Shown piece by piece: positions 36,301 to 44,237 of a DNA stretch of 64,000 nt; the stretch's first letter is position 1; the number at the start of each line of letters is the position of its first letter. The notes below the pieces were generated by a model. That model made no database searches. It was given only the letters and a program-made list of their open reading frames with translations, and was not told the DNA's origin. The position numbers and the translations under genes were made by a program. Origin of the DNA: UBA1672 sp964587815 (GTDB lineage: Bacteria > Pseudomonadota > Alphaproteobacteria > Micavibrionales > Micavibrionaceae); contig CAZPMH010000001.1 of assembly GCA_964587815.1 (NCBI GenBank), positions 190,850 to 254,849 on the forward strand. The letters run 5' to 3'.

Positions 36301-37518
36301 CTTTGTAATTCCACGTATTTTTCTTAGTTTGACGTTATTCTCATATTGTGTGAAATTTTTGTGTGGCAGTTGAACACTGAAACATTTTCTGTAATCGGCA
36401 AAAGAAACCTTATCTTTCTCCACCCCTTGAATGCCGGCGAATACAACATCGTCTGAGAAAGCTCTGGCAGGTGCAAAGGAAAGTATTTTTTTGATAGAGG
36501 GTGTGTCGCCTTTAATTGACCAAACAGTATTCCTTGTGCTGAAAAGAACAAGATTTAAGGGTGTTTTTTGTTTCTCTATATTTACCTCAACAACATTTGT
36601 TTCTTCATAAGAATGATTGTTAAAATTAACAGGTGCGATAACCGAACCCCGATGTACGCCGAGAAAATACGTATAAGCATTATCGCTATTTAAGGCCATT
36701 GCAGCCCGATCACAATCAGGTTTTGGTAGGTTTGCGTCACGGTATATTTGCATTTCTCTGTCATCCAATACTTTATCCCGATTCAGAACATCTAATGTGT
36801 TGAAAGCTTTGGTTGCAGAGTGGTGTATTTCTTCGAGGCTGGTCTTGTTTTTGTTTTCGGAAAGCGACAAATATGCTTCGAATTTTGCGATGTTTTTGTT
36901 GGCTATCTTTGCAAACGCTTTTTTTTCAGGCGTCTGTATTTCGTTTTGGTCGACTTTTTTGTCTTTGTTTAAATCAAGCGCAATAAATAAAGGGATTATC
37001 TTGTCAGCAAACTGTTTTGGCTGAAAATGCTTTATTTTTTCTCCTTTCAGTTTTTGTACCAGCGGAGTAAAAATGGGTTCCGCCGAAATACCGTGTTCCT
37101 GCATCGTGTTATAGAGGTTAACGACGTCTTCGTATTCATAACCATACCAAAAAGCAAGCTCTTCTAGCGAAATGTTATCGTCGTTATTCTTATTGTATTT
37201 TGTTAGTTTCCATTTCTGCTCCTTAACAACTTCTTTAGCTGCGTAGCGTTTGTAAAATTCCAGATTTTCTCTGGTCACATTACCATTTTCGTTAAGAAAG
37301 CTTATCCTTGGCGCAGATACCAAAACGGTTTGTAGCTCCAAAAAAACATATTTCATGTAATCTTGAAGAGTTGTGCCTTTTTTAATGTTTAAAGAAAAAG
37401 GAATCTCGTAAATGTTTGCGTACTTATCGTTAGATTCTTTTCGCGCGCCTGCTGATCCCGGCATGCAAACAAGAAGAGTTAAAATCAAAAAAAAATTTTT
37501 CATTTTATAAAGTTTCAT
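33376..37518 (-). CDS. Very large exported protein with EF-hand, macroglobulin-like and Sel1/TPR regions
   Basis: The 1380-residue product has a signal peptide (MKNFFLILTLLVCMPGSAGA; the better start may be ATG 37503). EF-hand-like loops follow: residues 182-193 (D, N, D, V, D, E at positions 1, 3, 5, 8, 9, 12) is canonical, 109-120 is good, and others near 74-85, 219-230 and 243-255 are degenerate. Residues roughly 640-870 contain blocks such as FDITPRVEGELSWANGG and LEFAPHQEWTPSQIYGI that resemble the N-terminal beta domains of bacterial alpha-2-macroglobulins, but no thioester motif is seen. Residues about 880-1080 hold Sel1-type repeats (DAQYMMGILYA, ALNELGITYE, GMANLSRLYYKGVG) and the C-terminus further TPR-like helices. 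The DNA is visibly AT-rich. Function unknown. It overlaps the upstream gene by 14 bases. Confidence 0.82.
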   Translation of the reverse strand: MKLYKMKNFFLILTLLVCMPGSAGARKESNDKYANIYEIPFSLNIKKGTTLQDYMKYVFLELQTVLVSAPRISFLNENGNVTRENLEFYKRYAAKEVVKEQKWKLTKYNKNNDDNISLEELAFWYGYEYEDVVNLYNTMQEHGISAEPIFTPLVQKLKGEKIKHFQPKQFADKIIPLFIALDLNKDKKVDQNEIQTPEKKAFAKIANKNIAKFEAYLSLSENKNKTSLEEIHHSATKAFNTLDVLNRDKVLDDREMQIYRDANLPKPDCDRAAMALNSDNAYTYFLGVHRGSVIAPVNFNNHSYEETNVVEVNIEKQKTPLNLVLFSTRNTVWSIKGDTPSIKKILSFAPARAFSDDVVFAGIQGVEKDKVSFADYRKCFSVQLPHKNFTQYENNVKLRKIRGITKKLSGTYPHLIKAVTEAEAFQIKTAPEINVQMNATEQNKPKNIKEIYWKEFLKWRPGGYRELDDRKIVTNAYVYNPEYKPYWLGAGQLESEGVIELLDVSKEKKRAVFLVKKDMKAFPAQPLSYSFSFILDHKDIKLPTTSLTQMTRNVCVMTRDGEPVINEDVCKNSDLLSLKPKVEEKPSGAVYVSLPKTLPVFPDGKRKLRIKLDIDNERCAKAYHNKSADKCVFNPEKSQKSPSFVGFDITPRVEGELSWANGGVLEFAPHQEWTPSQIYGIRLNLDGLGVSSNVSINGEREAKANFHASPVKITADNLEIKADPENTKEKLLYVDISTNYEIDSLRATLFHIGEGAVKTDDRLHHHETYKKLKTNVLNHVNDEGYTWMGQLKLNGNEAKLEIKLPKDEEGLKPTHLLLNQAELGKFPIGETRAVWLPLFAKEEKLPENAQAFIKKAIQGNAFAQRKVGKAYFEGLSDRRNEEKSVTHARSWLEKSARQGDVPAMAGLCALNYQYRDSTLDPSIEAYYWCNKAAEKGNADAQYMMGILYAQKTNGFYDLSKKIYWLNLAAAQDHTRALNELGITYETMSEAAQEPNQNDYKKAKTYYEKAMSLGDAYGMANLSRLYYKGVGTKASLEASYTLARRAFLNGKRNDQNTNSVAGYHIAGVLLEKYKPEKDYRKRAAKIKKHVFHDFKEPYMRAWIAFAISRYWQGRPEILEIANKVATDQAKITPNIPEVVYTQIHINLESNYYIGDQYEPNARDRAIEDLEKLQKNGYFDLSVASKLNYLYLSKRDYKRAKEHLRSLKWDRYFTTDELSNLNKRFIKKGTRITGSMRESEDPADQRAVAKYDREQKENVDKDNKWHLEQVRKNPKHAWTHGNYASFLLHRMDDYDGAIKYGQKALSLMDYGMARQVVGTAYLAKASQLFKNKQNPDEVEKYIKKAKQIGLSTSGIKSYCGNFCDDIRSMFKAYEKDKSKKPI

Positions 37519-38359
37519 TTCTGATACACCATTTTGATTGGAAGCGTTCCGCCATTATTTCAAACACAGAAAAGCTCATCGACACACTTTTGTGAGACAC
37601 TCCGTACTTTCCTATGAACTCGGTTTTAAATTTCAGCATTTTGTTTTTCCAGTCGGGGTTTCTTTCAAGGGCACTATCCAAAAGAGATTTAAATATCTTG
37701 CCCTCTTCTTTTAAATCGCAGATGCAGCTCGTCTCTGTAAAGCTTCCAATTTCACAGGCATTTTTACTTTTACGTATATATTCGTAGATATCATATAATT
37801 CTAAAAAGTCATCACGTTGCGCTGCGTCATTAATATTTAAAACCTCTGTCTTCTTATAATTAGCAACAACGTTAGATTTTTTTTTAGGATCACGGACTTT
37901 TATGGCTGGTGGATATTCTGCTTTTATTGCCTTATTTAAATTTTTTTCTGCCTTTTCTTCATCTTTATATATTCCGCGCATGTCTTGACCCCACGCCCCA
38001 CTTGAATATAGAAAATACAACCGCAGTTGGGAGGCCGCGTTTCCTAGGTTTGCTGCTTCAATGTACAGTTTTTCTGCCTCGACAATGTCGTGATTGATTA
38101 TTTCTCCATCCATATATTTTTGAGCCAACCAATATTTTGCGGCGGCACTCCCAAGTTTCGCTTGCTGTTGGAAAAATGGCACGTAACGTTCCTGATTATA
38201 TTCTTCCAAAAGGCTCTCTATCGCGACATGATCATTTTTATCTGCTTTAACGAGGTCAGACAGTATATCCGAATCTGCAGAAGATGTCTTGCTCATCACC
38301 ATGCCTAAAAGAAGCACGAAAATTAATGCGAATATAAAATCGCGGATACCTGCACACAT
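37505..38359 (-). CDS. Exported or membrane-anchored Sel1-repeat protein
   Basis: A 284-residue protein with an N-terminal hydrophobic segment (about 8-27) acting as signal peptide or anchor, then Sel1-like repeats (QQAKLGSAAAKYWLAQKYMDG, IEAANLGNAASQLRLYFLY, and a third weak one) and a C-terminal domain of about 140 residues with four cysteines (NACEIG, TSCICD, KWCIRN). I recognise no named family beyond Sel1. The last 14 bases overlap the start of the 1380-residue protein's gene (ATGAAACTTTATAA), so the two are made together and probably act together; both have Sel1 repeats and both are exported. Confidence 0.8.
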   Translation of the reverse strand: MCAGIRDFIFALIFVLLLGMVMSKTSSADSDILSDLVKADKNDHVAIESLLEEYNQERYVPFFQQQAKLGSAAAKYWLAQKYMDGEIINHDIVEAEKLYIEAANLGNAASQLRLYFLYSSGAWGQDMRGIYKDEEKAEKNLNKAIKAEYPPAIKVRDPKKKSNVVANYKKTEVLNINDAAQRDDFLELYDIYEYIRKSKNACEIGSFTETSCICDLKEEGKIFKSLLDSALERNPDWKNKMLKFKTEFIGKYGVSHKSVSMSFSVFEIMAERFQSKWCIRNETL

Positions 38360-38411
38360 AATCTTTTTATCGTTTTGTAGTTAAAACAGTACACTACATC
38401 ACCTTGAGCAT

Positions 38412-38446
38412 AAAAAAAAGCACACTACCGTGGATAGCGTGCTTTT
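38412..38446 (-). terminator. Rho-independent terminator after the 222-residue exported protein gene
   Basis: On the minus strand a 12-bp stem (AAAAGCACGCTA / TAGTGTGCTTTT, one G-T pair) with a 7-base loop ends in a run of eight T residues. It separates this gene from the Sel1 pair downstream. Confidence 0.85.
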
Positions 38447-38470
38447 GGATTGATTATCGAAATTTACAAT

Positions 38471-39139
38471 CTAGAATTTATAGATATCTAATTCTGTCGG
38501 GCCTTCTACTTCCAAAGCGTCTTTTTCATCCATGCTTCTGTAGTGGCCGTATCTGTAACGATCGCGTAATGGTTCAAAGCTGACTGACTTTACAATGCTT
38601 AAGAATGTCGGGCGCCATTTGCTGTAAACACTCTCTTCCGCAGAACAATCAACAACGAACAGGTGGTCGTGATAAAGAGTTGCGAACATCAAGCCACGTT
38701 TACGGACGATGGCGCCTTCGGCTGTGTCGAATGTTACTTCGGCCATTGTTGCGTGCCCTTGGCCTAAACCTGAGTTATCTTTGAAAGCATCGATGTTTAC
38801 GTTGTCGTACTCACCGACATAATTGTCCCAGAATTTGCGGCTAAAGGCTAATCTTTGTATTTCATCGTCGAACTGGCTAGGGAAAATAACGAAACGTCTG
38901 TCTTGACGAACACGTACGCGGCAGGTTGCAAATTCGAACTTTCCCGGACCTGCGATTGTAATTTTATCATCTGGCTTTTGATTTGTGATAACTTTCCATG
39001 TGTCAGGAAAGGTTACGGTGAACCCGCCCTCATCGCTTTCAACGTGAAAGACTTCTGCCTGTGCGGGTGTGAAACTCACCCCAAGAATGAAAGCACATGT
39101 TACCGCGCCAAACAAAAATGATTTGATTGAAAACTTCAT
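38471..39139 (-). CDS. Exported protein of unknown function
   Basis: A 222-residue protein with a signal peptide ending in AQAE. The mature part begins HVESDEGGFTVTFPDTWKVI, a PsbP/DcrB-like opening seen in proteins that fold as small antiparallel alpha/beta domains, and carries CRVRVRQD and VVDCSAEE cysteines that may pair. The C-terminal tail is acidic. ATG 39139 is supported by AGGGCAGAG upstream; an in-frame start 45 bases further up would spoil the signal peptide. It has its own terminator downstream. I recognise no function. Confidence 0.8.
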   Translation of the reverse strand: MKFSIKSFLFGAVTCAFILGVSFTPAQAEVFHVESDEGGFTVTFPDTWKVITNQKPDDKITIAGPGKFEFATCRVRVRQDRRFVIFPSQFDDEIQRLAFSRKFWDNYVGEYDNVNIDAFKDNSGLGQGHATMAEVTFDTAEGAIVRKRGLMFATLYHDHLFVVDCSAEESVYSKWRPTFLSIVKSVSFEPLRDRYRYGHYRSMDEKDALEVEGPTELDIYKF

Positions 39140-39334
39140 ATTACTCTGCCCTAGTTTTTTCGTCGTGTTGTTGGTTTTACTCACTCGTATTATTTATATA
39201 ATTAAAACGTTAAGATACTGTTTGATTAATGTTTTAAAGTATAAATTACGCTTGCTATTGTGCTCTTTTCATAAAAAAAATGCAAACACCTTCTTTAACT
39301 ATATTTCTTAAACATCAGGCGCGTAATGTTTTTC

Positions 39335-40333
39335 TTAAAGAAAGCCCATTGCATCTTGTACTTTTTTGAGTGTGTCTTCGGCCACTTCACGCGCGTGAAT
39401 TTCACCTGTAGCGAGTGATGCGTCAATGTGATCGGGCTCGGCCAGTAAGTCATTCAGGCGTTTTGTAATCGGCTCCAGATGGTTGATTGCTACCTCTGCC
39501 AGTGCAGGTTTGAACGCGCCGAATTGCTGGCCGGCATATTGTTTTAGGACGTCTTCTTTTGAACAATCATCAAACGCCGCGTAGAGGGTCACAAGGTTTA
39601 GCGCCTCAGGCCTGTCTTTCAATTCATCTAAAGTTTCGGGCAACGGGTCGGGATCGGTTTTTGCCTTTTTGATTTTCTTGGCAATCATATCGGCGTCATC
39701 GGTCAGGTTGATCCGCGTCATATCGGACGGGTCAGATTTGCTCATTTTTGATGTACCGTCACGCAAAGACATCACACGGGGTGCGGGCCCTGCAATCATC
39801 GGCTCGGGCCGGATCAGTAAATCCGTGTTGTAGCGCGTGTTAAAAGTCGACGCCAGATCACGGGTCAGCTCAAGGTGCTGTTTTTGGTCCTCGCCTACAG
39901 GGACGTGTGTCGCATTGTATACTAAGATATCCGCGGCCATGAGCACGGGATAGGCAAACAAGCCGAGCCCCGCGCGTTCTTTATTTTTACCCGCCTTGTC
40001 CTTGAACTGAGTCATACGCTCAAGCTTGCCCATTTGCGCCATGGTTGCGAGCAACCACATCAGCTGAGAGTGCTCGGGCACATGAGATTGAACGAACAGA
40101 GCAGACTTTTCAGGGTCTATCCCTGCAGCCATGTAGGCCGCGGCAATTTCACGTGTGGCTTGGCCTAAGGTTTCGCGGTCATAATCCAGCGTAATGGCGT
40201 GCAGGTCGACCACACAGTAGAAGCATTGAGCGTCTTCTTCATCTTGAAAAGCGACCCAGTTTTTTAGCGCACCCAAGTAATTGCCTATATGGAGTTGGCT
40301 GGTTGGTTGCATGCCTGATAAAATTCGTTTCAT
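39335..40333 (-). CDS. trpS: Tryptophanyl-tRNA synthetase
   Basis: Class I aminoacyl-tRNA synthetase charging tRNA-Trp. The 332-residue protein has the HIGH-type motif in PTSQLHIGNYLGAL and the KMSKS motif in GTSKMSKSDPSD, plus DADIL-type ADILVYNATHVPVGEDQKQHLELTRDLA. Start ATG lies five bases after the murJ stop, so the genes are co-transcribed. Confidence 0.97.
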   Translation of the reverse strand: MKRILSGMQPTSQLHIGNYLGALKNWVAFQDEEDAQCFYCVVDLHAITLDYDRETLGQATREIAAAYMAAGIDPEKSALFVQSHVPEHSQLMWLLATMAQMGKLERMTQFKDKAGKNKERAGLGLFAYPVLMAADILVYNATHVPVGEDQKQHLELTRDLASTFNTRYNTDLLIRPEPMIAGPAPRVMSLRDGTSKMSKSDPSDMTRINLTDDADMIAKKIKKAKTDPDPLPETLDELKDRPEALNLVTLYAAFDDCSKEDVLKQYAGQQFGAFKPALAEVAINHLEPITKRLNDLLAEPDHIDASLATGEIHAREVAEDTLKKVQDAMGFL

Positions 40334-40338
40334 TGATT

Positions 40339-41889
40339 TTACGCTTTCTTATTCAATAAATATTTCTTTACATCGTTTCGTTTTACTGCGCCTGTTCCCA
40401 AAACAGACGCGCCATAAACAATTATTCCGCCGCAGACTATACTGCCCAGCGCGATAATTTGGATAAATGCCGTGCCCTCGAAAGTTGCGCCTTTCAAAAG
40501 CGCGCTGAGTATAAACACTGCTGCGCCCATGATGCAAGATGACAGCACGATCTTCGGGATGTTTTGAATAAACTTCTCATCGAAGTGCGCAGACGGATGA
40601 TCTTTGAGCGCGCTCACGTGCATGTAAAATTGAAGCCATCCTGTTAAGCCCGTTGCCAGTGCAATGCCGACAACGCCGATAAATTGGATGAGTAGTATGC
40701 TGAGTGCGATATTCGCGATGGTGGCGATGATGGAGATTTTTACAGGCGTTTTGGTGTCTTCTCTCGCCCAGTGCGCGGTTGAAAACACCTTTATAGCAAC
40801 ATATGCAGGGAGGCCAATGGCGTATGCCTGCAATACACTCGCGGTTACCGCGCTGTCTTCGGCGGTGAATGCTCCGCGTTCGAATAGTACGGTTATTAAT
40901 GTTAGCGGCATAACAGCGAGCGCGATGGCGGCAGGAAGCGCGAGGAGCAGGCAATATTCCAGCGCGCGGTTGAATAAATGCGTGGCCTCTGCGCTGTCAG
41001 TTTTCGTCATTGCACGGGAAAGCATCGGCAAAAGCGCGGTTCCAACAGCTATTCCAACAACGCCCAACGGTAATTGATTGAGGCGATCAGCGTAGTATAG
41101 ATAGGAAATTGCGCCGCCCTGTAGCATGGATGCGAGAATGAGATCGGCAAACAGATTGATATGGATTACGCCTGCGCCGATGACTGCAGGTCCCATCAAG
41201 CGAAAGACCTTTTTCATGTCTGCGTTTAGCTTTGGCCGCGTTAGCTTTATTTTTATGCCTGCGCGTTTTGCACATACCCAGAGGAAAACGAACTGCAGAA
41301 TGCCTGCAAAAAGCAACCCGTAAGATAAAGCATGCCCGACTGTTTCAAAATGTGTGCTGAGCAGGAGAGCCGCAATCAGACTGATATTAAACAGAACAGG
41401 TGCGAATGCAAAAGGTGCAAAACGATCAATCGCGTTCATCACACCGCCGAGTAACGCAGTCAACGACATGAGCAAAAGATACGGAAACGTAATACGAGAA
41501 AATTCAACCGCGCGGTCAAATTTATCGGGTTCATCGATGAAGCCCGGGGCGATTGCCATGATGACCAACGGCATCGCAAGCAGAGCCAGAAGCGTGAAAA
41601 CTGATAGCGCCGTTAGCATGACCGCGAATGCATTACTGGCGAACTTATCAGCCTCAGCTTGGTTTTCGTTTTCGATTTTCTTTGAATAAAGCGGGACAAA
41701 GACGATGCTGAATGCGCCCTCTGCAGTGACGCGGCGGAAGAAATTGGGCAGCTTTAACGCGATAAAAAACGCATCTGCTATCGGCCCTGCCCCTAAATAA
41801 GCCGCGGTTAAGATATCACGCACAAACCCAGCGATGCGTGAAAGGCCCGTCATTCCGGCAACTGTAACCATAGCTTTTGCTAATTTCAT
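40339..41889 (-). CDS. murJ: Lipid II flippase MurJ
   Basis: Polytopic MOP-superfamily protein (516 residues, about 14 membrane segments) that flips peptidoglycan precursor lipid II across the inner membrane. Family blocks: GLSRIAGFVRDILTAAYLGAGPIADAFFIALKLPNFFRRVTAEGAFSIVFVPLYS near the start (the conserved arginines lie here) and YADRLNQLPLGVVGIAVGTALLPMLSRA. First gene of murJ-trpS, divergent from ubiE across 47 bases. Confidence 0.96.
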   Translation of the reverse strand: MKLAKAMVTVAGMTGLSRIAGFVRDILTAAYLGAGPIADAFFIALKLPNFFRRVTAEGAFSIVFVPLYSKKIENENQAEADKFASNAFAVMLTALSVFTLLALLAMPLVIMAIAPGFIDEPDKFDRAVEFSRITFPYLLLMSLTALLGGVMNAIDRFAPFAFAPVLFNISLIAALLLSTHFETVGHALSYGLLFAGILQFVFLWVCAKRAGIKIKLTRPKLNADMKKVFRLMGPAVIGAGVIHINLFADLILASMLQGGAISYLYYADRLNQLPLGVVGIAVGTALLPMLSRAMTKTDSAEATHLFNRALEYCLLLALPAAIALAVMPLTLITVLFERGAFTAEDSAVTASVLQAYAIGLPAYVAIKVFSTAHWAREDTKTPVKISIIATIANIALSILLIQFIGVVGIALATGLTGWLQFYMHVSALKDHPSAHFDEKFIQNIPKIVLSSCIMGAAVFILSALLKGATFEGTAFIQIIALGSIVCGGIIVYGASVLGTGAVKRNDVKKYLLNKKA

Positions 41890-41936
41890 ATGCTAAGTAC
41901 TAGCATTATTGAGATGCAAAGACAGGATAAAATCAT

Positions 41937-42707
41937 ATGCAAAACCCTGAAAAATCATGGTTTGGGGATAAAGAGGTCAGCGCCGAGGAAAAAACCGAAG
42001 GCGTAATTGGCGTTTTTGACAGCGTGGCGGATCAGTATGACCTGATGAATGATTTTATGAGCGGCGGCATTCACCGCCTTTGGAAAGATCGTTTGATTCG
42101 TATGATTCGCCCGCGCGCGATGATCGGTGATCGTCCGATACATTATTTGGATGTCGCAGGCGGCACGGGTGATATTGCCTTTCGCATTCGCAACAAAGTA
42201 GGAAACAAAGCAAAAATCACGCTTTGTGATTTGAATGATAATATGCTTAGTGTCGGGCGAGATCGCGCTTACAATAAGGGGTGGCTTAATGATTTCGATT
42301 GGGTTACAGGAAACGCCGAATCTTTGCCGTTACAGGATAATAGCGTTGATGTTTATACGATTGCGTTCGGCCTGCGTAATGTTACCCACATTGATACGGC
42401 CTTAGCCGAAGCGTATCGCGTTTTAAGGCCGGGGGGGCGCTTCTTTTGCTTGGAATTCAGTCAGGTGCGCCCCGCTCCGCTTGCGAAGGCTTATGACGTC
42501 TATTCTTACAATGTTATTCCGTTTTTGGGCGAAAAAGTGGCGAAAGACCGCGATAGTTACCAATATTTGGTTGAAAGTATACGCAAGTTCCCGTCTCAGC
42601 GAAAATTAGCCAAGCGCATGGAGAATGCCGGTTTTTCACGTGTAAAATATAGTAATTTATCGTTCGGTATCGCTGCAATTCATCAAGGATTTAAAGCATC
42701 ATCCTAA
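41937..42707 (+). CDS. ubiE: Ubiquinone/menaquinone biosynthesis C-methyltransferase UbiE
   Basis: SAM-dependent C-methylation of demethylquinones. The 256-residue protein has VFDSVADQYDLMNDFMSGGIHRLWKD, SAM motif I YLDVAGGTGDIAFRI, and the family signature AFGLRNVTHIDTALAEAYRVLRPGGRF. Start has AAGACAGGAT upstream. A short 47-base divergent region is shared with murJ. Together with UbiK this implies ubiquinone-based respiration. Confidence 0.96.
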   Translation: MQNPEKSWFGDKEVSAEEKTEGVIGVFDSVADQYDLMNDFMSGGIHRLWKDRLIRMIRPRAMIGDRPIHYLDVAGGTGDIAFRIRNKVGNKAKITLCDLNDNMLSVGRDRAYNKGWLNDFDWVTGNAESLPLQDNSVDVYTIAFGLRNVTHIDTALAEAYRVLRPGGRFFCLEFSQVRPAPLAKAYDVYSYNVIPFLGEKVAKDRDSYQYLVESIRKFPSQRKLAKRMENAGFSRVKYSNLSFGIAAIHQGFKASS

Positions 42708-42738
42708 ATATTGCCTGTATTTGTCATTTTGTTTTTAT

Positions 42739-42768
42739 TTGACAGTGACAGTAAAAAACATGCATTAT
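42739..42768 (+). promoter_or_regulatory. Probable promoter of the alanine-rich protein gene
   Basis: A consensus TTGACA (42739-42744) is followed after 18 bases by CATTAT (42763-42768), about 55 bases before the start codon. The spacing is one base longer than ideal. Confidence 0.45.
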
Positions 42769-42820
42769 TATATGTATATCGAAATTTTCGCCCAATTATG
42801 AGGTCAGGAGAGTACCCAAA

Positions 42821-44146
42821 ATGAGCAGCTTTAAAAAATCCGTTATTTTTTCAACAACCGTTTTGGCCGCAGGTGCCATCGCGATACTCGCATTCCCGAA
42901 CACATCGAATGCACAAGAGATTATTTCGCGACAAGGCGGGACTTTAACCGTTAATCCTGACGCTGTTATGGGGCGTTACAATGACTCAGCAGGTACCCGT
43001 GTTCCACAGCATCAACAAAGCTTGGACAACGCAGCGGCAACGGCGGCCGGAGCTAACATACAACCTGCCCCCGGAATAATGGGAAGTTTGTATGGGCAAA
43101 CTGTAGAAGGGCCAAATCGTTACAATCAGGCACGTGAAAGTGTTCAGGCGAATATTCCGAACATTACGAGCGGTATTGCAGCTAATTTACCGACGGAAGC
43201 AGAAATCAGAGCGATTGCAGAAGCCGAGATCGCAGCAGGACAAAAACAATCAGTGGCGGAACGTACGGCACTTATCGAATCAATTCAGCAACCTGCAACG
43301 AGCGTTGTTGAGGCCTCTATACAGGCAACGGCAGATAGTGTTGCTGCAGCAGCCAATGGCGATGCAGCCGGTGTCGCAGGACCTGTCGGGCAAGGTATTC
43401 TAGCTGATACAAACATTGTTGAAGAAGTTCGTGCGAACGCAGATGTCGGCGTCACAATTCAGGCCGTTGATGAAGACGGTAACTTTTATGACGAGGACGG
43501 GAATGTTGTCGGTCAGGATGCTGACGCAGGTGCAGCCTTCGGTGCGGCCAGCCAAGCGGAAGAAGACCGTATAGCAGCGGAACAAGCGGCGGCAGACGCA
43601 ACAAATGCAGCGAATCAGGCGGCAGCGAATGCAAGCGCGGCTGAGAGCGTTTCAACTTCGGCAGCGAACCAAGCATCTTTAGATGCAACCGCAGCGGCAG
43701 ATGCGTCAACAGCGGCAACCACTGCGGCAGCGGAAGCGACTGCGGCACAAGCGGCGGCGGATTCTGCAGCAGCTCAAGCGGCAGCGGCCCACGCTGACGC
43801 AACGGCGGCGCAAGCGACAGGTGATGTTACTCTTGCGGCGGCGGAAGCAGCGGAAGCGACAGCAGCACAAGCAGCGGCAGATGCAGCGGCAGCGCAGGCG
43901 GCACAAGCGGCGGCAGATGCAGCGGCAGCGCAAGCGGCGGCAAACGCAGCAGCTACGCAAGCGGCACAATCAGCAGCAGCGGCTCAGACAGCCGCAGCGA
44001 ATGCAGCAGCTGCACAGCAAGCGGCTGCAGATGCAGCGGCAGCACAAGTGGCAGCACAGCAGGCGGCAGCGGAAGCACAAGCAGAAGCTGAGGCAGCGAT
44101 TGCAGCAGCCGGCGTTGACTTCGACGCAGAAGCGGCCATTCCATAA
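42821..44146 (+). CDS. Exported alanine-rich low-complexity protein
   Basis: No family recognised. The 441-residue product has a signal peptide ending in SNAQ (about residues 1-31), a 200-residue segment of ordinary composition, an acidic aspartate/glycine stretch (EDGNFYDEDGN, about 222-232) and then, from about residue 245 to the end, an extreme Ala/Gln/Glu/Asp-rich region made of variations on AAQAAADAAA. The DNA there is a GCGGCAGC-type imperfect repeat. Long alanine-rich helices of this kind form rods or bundles in fibrous or surface proteins. A strong ribosome binding site (AGGAGAG), a promoter and a terminator make it a monocistronic, probably well expressed gene. Long shadow frames in this region come from the repeat. 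Confidence 0.85.
   Translation: MSSFKKSVIFSTTVLAAGAIAILAFPNTSNAQEIISRQGGTLTVNPDAVMGRYNDSAGTRVPQHQQSLDNAAATAAGANIQPAPGIMGSLYGQTVEGPNRYNQARESVQANIPNITSGIAANLPTEAEIRAIAEAEIAAGQKQSVAERTALIESIQQPATSVVEASIQATADSVAAAANGDAAGVAGPVGQGILADTNIVEEVRANADVGVTIQAVDEDGNFYDEDGNVVGQDADAGAAFGAASQAEEDRIAAEQAAADATNAANQAAANASAAESVSTSAANQASLDATAAADASTAATTAAAEATAAQAAADSAAAQAAAAHADATAAQATGDVTLAAAEAAEATAAQAAADAAAAQAAQAAADAAAAQAAANAAATQAAQSAAAAQTAAANAAAAQQAAADAAAAQVAAQQAAAEAQAEAEAAIAAAGVDFDAEAAIP
43560..44110 (+). repeat. Imperfect GCN-rich coding repeat in the alanine-rich protein
   Basis: The region is dominated by GCA, GCG, GCT and GCC codons interspersed with CAA/CAG (Gln), GAT (Asp) and GAA (Glu). Many near-copies of GCAGCGGCAGCGCAAGCGGC occur, e.g. 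around 43,880 and 43,930. Such repeats expand and contract by slippage or unequal exchange, so length variation between strains is expected. Confidence 0.85.
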
Positions 44147-44174
44147 GCCAGGCGACTTGTTACTATCTTATTTT

Positions 44175-44211
44175 AAAGCCTCGCTTTTTGCGTGGCTTTT
44201 TCTTTTTTAGG
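44175..44211 (+). terminator. Rho-independent terminator after the alanine-rich protein gene
   Basis: AAAGCC-T-CGC and GCG-T-GGCTTT pair around TTTTT with one T-T mismatch, followed by T runs. Confidence 0.75.
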
Positions 44212-44237
44212 TTTACAGTTTTTTGAAAAGCGCCATA

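Noticed and set aside
43452..44210. Long frames on both strands inside the alanine-rich gene (one Arg/Gln-rich, one Cys/Arg-rich)
   Set aside because: They arise because a GCN-rich repeat leaves all frames open. Only the frame with a signal peptide, a ribosome binding site and a terminator is credible.
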